In this document: piece after piece, positions 1-6,167 of the stretch
How the letters are laid out: each line of letters begins with the position of its first letter
How positions within the stretch are numbered: position 1 is the stretch's first letter
Assembly: GCA_946803715.1 (NCBI GenBank)
Contig: CAMPET010000205.1
Coordinates: forward strand, 74,007 to 85,395
DNA from: Beroe ovata
Taxonomy: Eukaryota > Ctenophora > Nuda > Beroida > Beroidae
Direction: 5' to 3'
Length of the DNA: 11,389 nt
Program-made: the position numbers and the translations under genes
Notes under the pieces: generated by a model
The model's input: the letters and a program-made list of their open reading frames with translations, nothing else
Told to the model about the DNA's origin: nothing
Database searches by the model: none

Positions 1-145
1 TGGGTTTATTTTCGCTGGGGATTCTTTATTTTTGCGGGTTTATTTCCGCCGGGGATTCTTTATTTCTTTGGGTTTATTTTTTTCTGGGGATTCTTCATTA
101 CTTTGGGTTTATTTTCGCTGGGGATTCTTTATTTTTGCGGGTTTC
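1..145. repeat. 34-bp minisatellite, about 4 copies
   Basis: A GGGTTTATT...CTGGGGATTCTTTATT unit recurs with GGGTTT at 2, 36, 70, 105 and 139, so the period is 34-35 bp. Copies differ by a few bases and the last one breaks down after about position 145. The array starts at the window edge and probably continues upstream. No coding frame is kept through it. Confidence 0.9.
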
Positions 146-196
146 TTCTTCTGAATGTGCGCACTATCGGACCTGGCCCCATCTTGCAAGTTCCAT

Positions 197-238
197 TTGA
201 CACCAGTTTGCACTGGTTTGACACCAGTTTGCACTGGT
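197..238. repeat. 21-bp direct repeat, two perfect copies, each a hairpin
   Basis: Two identical 21-bp units (197-217 and 218-238) each contain ACCAGT-TTGC-ACTGGT, a 6-bp inverted repeat around a 4-base loop. No function can be assigned. Confidence 0.9.
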
Positions 239-266
239 TCATTTAGAAAGTTGCTTTGTTATGGAA

Positions 267-305
267 GAAGAACAAAGACGAAGAACAAAGACGAAGAACA
301 AAGAC
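267..305. repeat. 13-bp tandem repeat, three copies
   Basis: GAAGAACAAAGAC occurs three times head to tail at 267-279, 280-292 and 293-305. The unit is not a multiple of three, so each copy shifts frame. This argues against the 74-codon open frame starting at 261 being a real protein. Confidence 0.9.
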
Positions 306-616
306 CCCATTAACGCTGAAGATGACCACTCGTTACCATGGCAGCCACCTGTTTTACCATGGTTACCACTTGACAACATCAGAGAAATAGGATTCAGAGA
401 TAGCCCACACACCGAGAGTTATCCCCGCTTCGTGCTTCACTCCGAGCTATTTTCACTTGGCTGTGGCTTTGTCAACAAGTGTTAGGCTGACGGAGGCAGG
501 CTGAGTGGCGCCAGCCTGTTTGCACGTTAACTCCAACGATAAAGGGAGGCGGGCCACAGCACTCTCACATTTCTCCCCCACCAATTTCTGATATTCTCTA
601 TGTTTCACTGTTTCAG

Positions 617-864
617 GTGACGCGAGAGAATCTGGCAACTACTGTGATCGGAAAAACACTCGCAACATCCTACTTCGCGCATTGTGAGTGTCCCCAAATC
701 CGTCCGAATTTTTGGGAACAGTCTTTTCAACCATATTTCCAATCTTTTGTATCACGTTTTAAACGTGCAATGTTTTCAGAACGTTACACAGTGCACACTG
801 AGAGAGCGACAGAGATCTCCATGGCTGGCTGAGACCCGAGAATGGTATTTTCTCCGAAAAACAG
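617..864 (+). other. two exon-like segments of unknown gene (617-683, 780-864)
   Basis: Segment 617-683 lies between a good 3' splice site (CTGTTTCAG) and a consensus donor (GTGAGT at 684). Segment 780-864 lies between TGTTTTCAG and GTCAGT at 865. The implied intron is 96 bp, the size seen elsewhere here. Joined in any frame, the pair meets a stop in or just before the second segment. They are therefore either non-coding first exons (perhaps of the gene at 1553, whose ATG follows a CTCCAG acceptor ending at 1546) or the tail of a gene starting outside the window. They may also be chance sites. I recognise no family. Confidence 0.25.
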
Positions 865-1259
865 GTCAGTAAACAGCCCGTGTGTGTGTATTTAAACTAG
901 ATAGAAAATATACAGGAAATCGGTATGATCTGATGCTAACTCTGTCTGGAAAAACCACGGTCACATTGCTATTACTGGAAATGTAGCTACACTTGCACAC
1001 GGCTAACATATGCTATGTAACTTTTTCCATTCTGATACCAGCAGTACCGTATTCCTTCTCCCCCTTATTATACGTCAGCAGCAACTTCTCTCATCAATCA
1101 GTATCAATCTCATAGTAGAAATATATGGTTGTTGACCGTAAAGGTTCCTACTCTCTTATGATGATGAGAAATCATATCCTATCCATATACTATTCATAGT
1201 AGTTAAGTCCTGGACTTATTGTTTAGAGTCGGGTTCTACCTTTTATTATTAGGGGAGGC

Positions 1260-1455
1260 TGCTTGTTTGTCATATATATATATCGGGTGGCGATAAACGG
1301 TAGAAATCATCAAGACTAAACGTTTAGTTTAGCCGCTTCGAGTACTAAGAGAGAGAGAGAGAGAGAGAGACACATAACTTCTCCTCCAACCCAACATCGC
1401 TAGTGTATCTCGCTGTCTCGCTGTGTGTGTGTGCGTGTGTGTGTGTTTGTGTGAG
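1260..1455. repeat. simple repeats and a 14-bp palindrome upstream of the 1553 gene
   Basis: In order: an AT run at 1272-1283, a perfect 14-bp palindrome ACTAAACGTTTAGT at 1315-1328, a GA run of about 11 units at 1349-1371, and an interrupted GT run at about 1420-1455. They lie 100-290 bp before the first ATG of the next gene. GA and TA runs are common in core promoters of compact animal genomes, so this may be promoter DNA, but no initiator can be fixed. Confidence 0.6.
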
Positions 1456-1552
1456 ATATCTCCTGTGATAACTCCCTTCATTCTGCTCGGCTCTCTGTGT
1501 AGTTAGATATTATCCTTCCCTCCAAAATAACTCATCTATTCTCCAGGGGTTG

Positions 1553-2026
1553 ATGTATAATCCGACGCTGCACTACACTGATCAGCTGCTATCGCCACAC
1601 CTCACTCCCCAGCACTCCCCCTCGCTACAGCAACACTCCCCCTCGCTACAGCAACATTCTCAGCAACACAGACAACCACCCCCTCCGCGTATTTCTGTAG
1701 ACTCGTTGCCAAGACAACCAGGATACCCACCGATCGCCCAGATCCCGCCTCTCCGGCCATTCCCCATGACTGATCATAGACAACCTGGTGTCTATCAGCA
1801 ACCTCCTCTATCACCACGCCCCATGAGGTTGCGAGCTGACAAGCAAGGGGCGAGTCAGTCAGTGAACCCACTGTGGCAGCAAGTGCCTGCTCAGGAGGGC
1901 AATGGGTGGGCGGATCAAATGAGCGACTTCCAGGAGAGACTCAATAATGTGCAACTAGTTCATGAGGACACTCTCAGAATTATGCAAATGACTTTCGATT
2001 TGAAGAAGAGGAAGAACAATTTTTGA
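1553..2026 (+). CDS. Q/P/S-rich 157-aa protein with a helical C-terminus, family unknown
   Basis: The frame opens at ATG 1553, the first ATG after an in-frame stop at 1469-1471. It lies 7 bases past a possible acceptor (TATTCTCCAG, ending at 1546), so this could be a single-exon gene or a last exon with a spliced leader. The first two thirds are low-complexity: a 21-bp tandem duplication encodes HSPSLQQ twice (residues 21-34), followed by Q, P and R-rich disorder. The last 40 residues (from about WADQMSDFQ to the basic KKRKNNF end) have a heptad-like spread of Leu, Val, Ile and Met and probably form an amphipathic helix or short coiled coil. I recognise no domain. The basic tail could be a nuclear signal. 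The open frame over biased but non-repetitive sequence supports real coding; function is unknown. Confidence 0.55.
   Translation: MYNPTLHYTDQLLSPHLTPQHSPSLQQHSPSLQQHSQQHRQPPPPRISVDSLPRQPGYPPIAQIPPLRPFPMTDHRQPGVYQQPPLSPRPMRLRADKQGASQSVNPLWQQVPAQEGNGWADQMSDFQERLNNVQLVHEDTLRIMQMTFDLKKRKNNF
1613..1654 (+). repeat. in-frame 21-bp tandem duplication in the 1553 gene
   Basis: Two perfect 21-bp copies (1613-1633 and 1634-1654) encode HSPSLQQ each. A degraded continuation (CATTCTCAGCAACAC) follows. Because the unit is a multiple of three, the frame survives, as expected for a repeat inside a translated low-complexity region. Confidence 0.9.
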
Positions 2027-2900
2027 TACTTACGATGACTTTTGAAGAATATGATGTGAAATGTGTTTTTGACTGAACGATGTTATGTGTTGATGACTTA
2101 GGTTTTGGAAGAAGGATTTCATATTCAGGAAGTATTTTCATGGCATGACTTATTTTTCAATAACATGACTTCTTGTGATGACTTTTGAATCATTGCTAAT
2201 CTTTTTGAATTGATCAAATGGTTTAGTTAATGATTTACATATAAATTTCCAACGTAAGTATCATAAATTATTTACAAAATTAAAAGGTCTTTCCCTTGTT
2301 CCTCCATCATCATCCATTCTTGAATTTGTCGCAGATTATCCAACGCGAAAACTAGCATGGAATAGAAAAACCTGTTTGATGCTGCGCGCGACGTAAAATG
2401 ATCATGAGACGCGCGCGGCTTGGCACCGGACCAGCTAAATACGTAACGATTGCACATGTAAGCTAACAACATTTTAAACTAATTCAATTAATAATCCACT
2501 TTCATCATTAAAATTGTCATCACATCAAATAGGCATAATATCCAAAGAGGTGACGCGCCGCGCATTGAGGTCAAACTAAGACATCCTTCAAAATCGAGCG
2601 CTAAATATTTACATTCTCGCGGCAATTTCGAAAAGTTATTAACTTTATGTTTATGTGATTGCAGATTTATTCACGATGTTGATGGTTATTAGATGTCTGG
2701 ATGGGAAACGGATATGATTACCCGAAGCCCTGATGAGTTTTATTGAAAGCGGAACCCCGTCTGTACGGAGCCCAATTAGCCTCATTTTGAGGGCGTGGGG
2801 TGAAAAGTTTTCCTAAATTGCTTGCAAAGTATTCCGCCCCCATAATCTCTGCCTTTGTTTGCTGTTTCCTAATTACATTTCATACTTTGTCTTTCTAGGA
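2027..2900. other. 874-bp stretch with no gene seen
   Basis: This AT-rich stretch between the 1553 gene and the PX gene holds no convincing exon on either strand. The start contains several TGATGACTT / CATGACTT echoes (about 2030-2180), suggesting a decayed short repeat. Two islands rich in CG dinucleotides stand out, at about 2380-2420 and 2550-2565. A GC-rich CCGCCCCCAT element lies at about 2834-2843, and a CTTTCTAG acceptor-like site precedes the PX start codon at 2901. No clear AATAAA signal was found for the upstream gene. Confidence 0.6.
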
Positions 2901-3630
2901 ATGCCTAAGAGTTCTGGTAAAGTTCCTGCCCGATCTTTTGGGAGTGTTGTTGATTTGGATTTGTTGGGAAATTTGAAGAAGTTGCACAAGCCTAGGAAAC
3001 ATTTTGCATATCAGATTGATGTTAGTTGGAGTGATGGTGTTACTAGACGTGTCTACAGGTGAGCAACCCTTAGTTGCACATAGCAACCCGCCATAGCAAC
3101 ATCTCGTGACAAAATCTAACTCACGGATTGATCCTCAGGTCGTACGATCAAGTTTACGAGCTATTCACATTCCTGAGTAATATCACTAAAGATGGAGGAT
3201 TGGTTAAACTAACAGGTACCCATCAGCAGGAAAATTTAACTGTCCTAACTTGATTCTTTTTCTTCAGTCTTGTGTAACTTATGATTTTCCAAGGACGGCA
3301 GTTGTTTGAGAGGACTTCATCAGAGACATTTGCAACAAAGCATCTCAGGCAGATAGAAATGTTTGTTAACTCTCTCCTTCAAATTCCTCCATTCATGCAA
3401 CAGGTAAATTCCGGTTCGACAAATTCATCTCACTACTGATATTCCAGCTGTCAAATGGATGATTGTTTTCAAATTTTGCTTGGTTTCAATTTGTCACTAT
3501 CAGAGTGACATGTTTCTTTGGTTTTGGGAGCCGAATTCAGAGGACATCAGAGTTTCCGATATCGACAGAACCTTGGACATCAACACTTCGAAATATAACG
3601 TGCCTTCTGCTATGGTGTTGGTGAGTAGCT

Positions 3631-3632
<2 letters not shown>
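2901..3632 (+). CDS. PX-domain protein, p47phox/SH3PXD2-like, four exons
   Basis: Exons are 2901-3058, 3139-3215, 3294-3403 and 3504-3620, joined in frame by GT-AG introns of 80, 78 and 100 bp. The protein starts MPKSSGKV. Its KHFAYQIDVSWSDG stretch matches the first strands of the PX fold of p47phox and SH3PXD2 proteins. YRSYDQVYELF is the PX core, IPPFMQQSDMFLWFWEP the C-terminal helix region. PX domains bind phosphoinositides and bring NADPH-oxidase organisers or invadopodia scaffolds to membranes. Two departures are visible: the second Arg of the usual RRY/RRF motif, a phosphate ligand in p40phox and p47phox, is Ser, and the proline-rich loop is replaced by a short LVKLTG segment. Reading past the strong donor at 3621 gives a stop at 3630-3632 and a 157-aa PX-only protein. 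Splicing onward is equally possible, so the true 3' end is uncertain. Confidence 0.75.
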
Positions 3633-3667
<35 letters not shown>

Positions 3668-3676
3668 CACACACAG
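3632..3676. repeat. CA microsatellite
   Basis: An almost pure CA run, interrupted once by AAAA near 3663-3666. It fills the gap between the last PX exon and the first visible URI exon and ends in ACACAG. Confidence 0.95.
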
Positions 3677-3736
3677 CTAGAATTTGATACATCCATTCCG
3701 CCCCGAGTTTCATGAGTGGTCACTACTCCCACGCAG

Positions 3737-4395
3737 GTGTGACAGGGAGTATGAGGAACTGATAGCTACTCTGGGGCGGTTGAGTGCCGATCATCGGCTG
3801 GAGATAATGGTACCCCTCACAAAGAAAGCCTTCATGCCAGGAGAGGTTTGTTCCTGGCCGAAACAATATACTCCTTACTCATATCCTAACTAACTTGGTA
3901 ATGTGCTTATGAAGAGTGGAAAGGGCCACCAGAGTCCCAACCAGCGTGTTGGCGAGTATTCTGTTCGAAACAGAGGACTTTAACTATAACCTTGATGAGT
4001 AAAATGACATATTATTATGTCCCCCTCAGTTGGTTCACACAGGTGAAGTTATGGTGTATTTGGGAGACAGTTGGTTTGCAAACAGAACTGTGACTCAAGG
4101 TATGTGAGTACTCTAGCTAATAGCAACTTTCCCATGACCATGACCCCTAGGCCCTGGCCTTCTTTAGACGGAGAATATTCGCAAATTCATCGAACTGTGC
4201 TCAATAGTCCCTCAATAGTCCCTCATAAGAACATTGTCTTAGGAATTGAGATAGCAATGAGGCGGCGGGAGAAGATAGCTGCGGAGCTGAAAGAGTATCG
4301 GAAGTGCTTGGATAACATTCATAACAAGATGGACATGACGGGAGTGCTGGAAGAGCAGGGCATAGTGGAAGAGCTCTCGCCAGAGGATATCGATA
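3737..4395 (+). CDS. URI1: URI1-like unconventional prefoldin, three internal exons (partial)
   Basis: Exons are 3737-3845, 4030-4099 and 4243 to about 4395. The spliced reading runs from CDREYEEL through IMVPLTKKAFMPGE, LVHTGEVMVYLGDSWFAN and GIEIAMRRREKIAAEL. This follows the prefoldin alpha-type core of human URI (MVP..AFMPG, LVHT.EV.V.LGD.WFA), then its second coiled-coil helix. URI is a scaffold of the R2TP/prefoldin-like complex that binds RNA polymerase subunit RPB5 and acts in polymerase assembly and TOR signalling. Only about half of helix 1 is present: an upstream exon ending in phase 2 must exist, but none was found between the PX exon and 3737. The 3' part is lost at an undetermined base (N, 4396) leading into CA repeats, so the acidic middle and the RPB5-binding region are not visible. 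Family assignment is firm; gene completeness is not. Confidence 0.85.
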
Positions 4396-4470
4396 NCACA
4401 CACACATACAGAGTATACATAGTACACACACACACACACACACAGAGTATACATAGTACACACACACACA
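4396..4470. repeat. compound CA microsatellite with an undetermined base
   Basis: After the N at 4396, CA runs alternate with an AGAGTATACATAGTA motif present twice, about 34 bp apart. The single N at the junction with coding sequence suggests a consensus or assembly problem here. Confidence 0.9.
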
Positions 4471-4627
4471 ATCTCAGAATGTATCATGCATATTTCGGGA
4501 GTGGTGAGAAGGTGCCCTCTATGCTTGCTTGCGACAACCGTTACCCACATTTCTCAGTGAAACACATGTTTATAGCAAATTTCATAAGTAGGTGCCAAAG
4601 TCTGACAGCACTTGGAAACTCTGACAG
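4471..4627. other. short gap without a recognised feature
   Basis: An open plus-strand frame continues from the CA repeat to 4649, but the translation has no family resemblance and mostly reflects chance openness. It lies just 3' of the GPCR stop, so it probably contains the GPCR 3' untranslated region on the minus strand. Confidence 0.4.
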
Positions 4628-5710
4628 TCACACATTCTCCTCAGTTTGATGCGATGTGGTACTGAAATCCCGAATTCGATTACTGATAGTCAATGACAAT
4701 AACCTTAACCTCCGATCTACAAATGTTTTGAAAATCTGCATTCTGAAGTAGTAGATGAGGGGATTGGCCATGGAATTGAGGGCCACACTCACTATGTATG
4801 TGATGGGCCAGACATAGTAGAACAGAACCACGTTGCTATAGATATCAACAAACTTTGCAGCGGGGCGGGTATTCAGTCCGTGCAGGTAGAAAATGTTGTT
4901 GATGATGATGGGAATATTGAATATGATGTAGACAACAGTGATGATAACCACTGTTGTTGCTGCGTTCTCCTGAGCAGAGTTGCTGTTGCTATTGGCAACC
5001 CTGTGTTTTGGGCTGAGGAGCAGGATGAGAGAAGAACAGAATCCCACAATGACTGGAATGACTGGGAGGGCCAGGTGTGAGATCATGATGGAAACGGTCG
5101 TTATTTCCTGCGTCCTGAACCGCACACCCTTGTGTGAGATTATGAAACAGTAGCGTAACATGGGCTCATAGTCCATCACATCTGTAGTGAGGAGCAGTGC
5201 TATCTTAGTCGCTACTATGACAACACCGTACGTTGTCATGGATACGAAGAGTGCTGACAGAGTGAACTTATACTGTGGCTTCACGAGGAGTATGAGTCGT
5301 GACAGGCTGAGAACTCCCACGAGAAACACGGAGAAAGAGGGGAGTATTTCCCAGAGAAATCCCCAAACCGCGCAGAACACTTCATTCCCGAAGAGGAGTG
5401 GAATTCTGAAATCTGGATAGCCAGGGTCCTCTATAAGAGCATCAATCACGGGAAACATGCTGGAACATATGACGAGATCTGTGACACAAATAGTGATGTA
5501 TATCACTCTGAAATAGACCTTGTTTCTGTCTCTCTTGAGGGTGTTGTTGCGGGGAGCAAAGTTGCGGGAGAAGAAGATGATTGCGACGATGTTCCAGATC
5601 ATTCCCACTATTGATGTGAGAGTGAGGGCGAGGGCGAGGGTGAAGTCGGCAAGCCGGACTGGGGGACCAATCTTGCTGGCGTTGCCCATATGCTGCTCTC
5701 CCATCTCCAT
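4628..5710 (-). CDS. rhodopsin-like (class A) GPCR, intronless, 360 aa
   Basis: A single minus-strand exon encodes seven hydrophobic segments in class A order. Residues 9-11 form an NAS glycosylation site in a short outside tail. TM1 has WNIVAI (N40 at 1.50), TM2 has TDL (D78 at 2.50), and C113 before TM3 can pair with C188 in the second outer loop. TM3 ends SRL (137-139) where DRY is usual, keeping the Arg but losing the acid. TM5 has P216, TM6 has FNIP (264-267) instead of CWxP, and TM7 has NPLIY (316-320), followed by helix 8 (YFRMQIFKTF). It is a plasma-membrane receptor by family; the ligand cannot be guessed. ATG at 5710 and a second at 5704 are both possible starts; the first is used. 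It lies opposite to the genes on either side. It could also sit inside an intron of a longer plus-strand gene. Confidence 0.9.
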   Translation of the reverse strand: MEMGEQHMGNASKIGPPVRLADFTLALALTLTSIVGMIWNIVAIIFFSRNFAPRNNTLKRDRNKVYFRVIYITICVTDLVICSSMFPVIDALIEDPGYPDFRIPLLFGNEVFCAVWGFLWEILPSFSVFLVGVLSLSRLILLVKPQYKFTLSALFVSMTTYGVVIVATKIALLLTTDVMDYEPMLRYCFIISHKGVRFRTQEITTVSIMISHLALPVIPVIVGFCSSLILLLSPKHRVANSNSNSAQENAATTVVIITVVYIIFNIPIIINNIFYLHGLNTRPAAKFVDIYSNVVLFYYVWPITYIVSVALNSMANPLIYYFRMQIFKTFVDRRLRLLSLTISNRIRDFSTTSHQTEENV

Positions 5711-5728
5711 ACCAATGCAACCTCTAAT

Positions 5729-5780
5729 GGGGGTTGAGTTAGGGGAGGGGATGTTTAGTTAGGGGAGGGGAATTGGGGGA
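5729..5780 (+). promoter_or_regulatory. G-run cluster, possible G-quadruplex, just upstream of the GPCR start
   Basis: Six runs of four or five G lie at 5729-5733, 5742-5745, 5747-5750, 5762-5765, 5767-5770 and 5775-5779. Part is a 20-bp tandem duplication of GTTAGGGGAGGGGA (5738 and 5758). Loops are 1, 4, 8 and 11 bases. The G-rich strand is the template strand for the GPCR. The position, 19-70 bp before its ATG, fits the promoter or 5' leader. Confidence 0.5.
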
Positions 5781-6054
5781 GTTTAGTTGAGGGATTGGTG
5801 AGGTTAGGGTGGTAACAAAGATAAGGATTCAAATGAGAACGGTAAACACTAAACAGTGGAATCATAAAGATGGTAAGGATCGGAGTACACAAAGTCGGAC
5901 ACTCCCCCACTCAGGCACTCAGACAATCAGAGTTGTGATGTGCAGTGAAATAATGGGGTGTTGAATGAAGGGGCAATAAGATCTGTATAATGCGGGGGAA
6001 CACAGTTTGTAATAATAACATACTCTATATTTGCATTTTTTAACAATCACTAAC

Positions 6055-6140
6055 CACTAGCCAATCACATTGTAGCATTACTGCACACTCACTATCCAAT
6101 CGCATTGCAGCATTGTTCCATACTCACTAGCCAATCACAA
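6055..6140. promoter_or_regulatory. three CCAAT boxes in a degenerate tandem repeat, possible bidirectional promoter
   Basis: CCAATCAC, CCAATCGC and CCAATCAC occur at 6061, 6096 and 6131, each preceded by CACTAG or CACTAT, at an even 35-bp spacing. CCAAT is the NF-Y core. The array lies 345-430 bp upstream of the GPCR start (minus strand) and 50-130 bp before ATG 6195 on the plus strand, between divergent genes. That favours a shared promoter. It competes with the idea that the plus-strand gene has earlier exons. Confidence 0.45.
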
Positions 6141-6167
6141 GTCACAGCCACTATTGACCACTGGCAG

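Noticed and set aside
1-145. CRISPR-like array
   Set aside because: The 34-bp units are adjacent with no unique spacers, and the DNA is eukaryotic; it is a minisatellite.
261-485. 74-codon open frame starting with a Glu/Arg-rich repeat
   Set aside because: Its start is a 13-bp tandem repeat that shifts frame each copy, and the rest shows no family or splice support.
2272-2472. 66-codon minus-strand frame
   Set aside because: Short, no domain, no splice context, and composition like surrounding intergenic DNA.
3504-3845. PX-URI fusion protein
   Set aside because: Donor 3621 and acceptor 3737 would splice well, but the PX exon ends in phase 0 and the URI exon needs phase 2; the join reads GTG TGA. 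No alternative site restores frame.
4071-4649. 192-codon plus-strand frame read straight through from 4071
   Set aside because: It runs through a URI intron (4100-4242), the N and a CA repeat. Only the 4243-4395 part is coding by homology.
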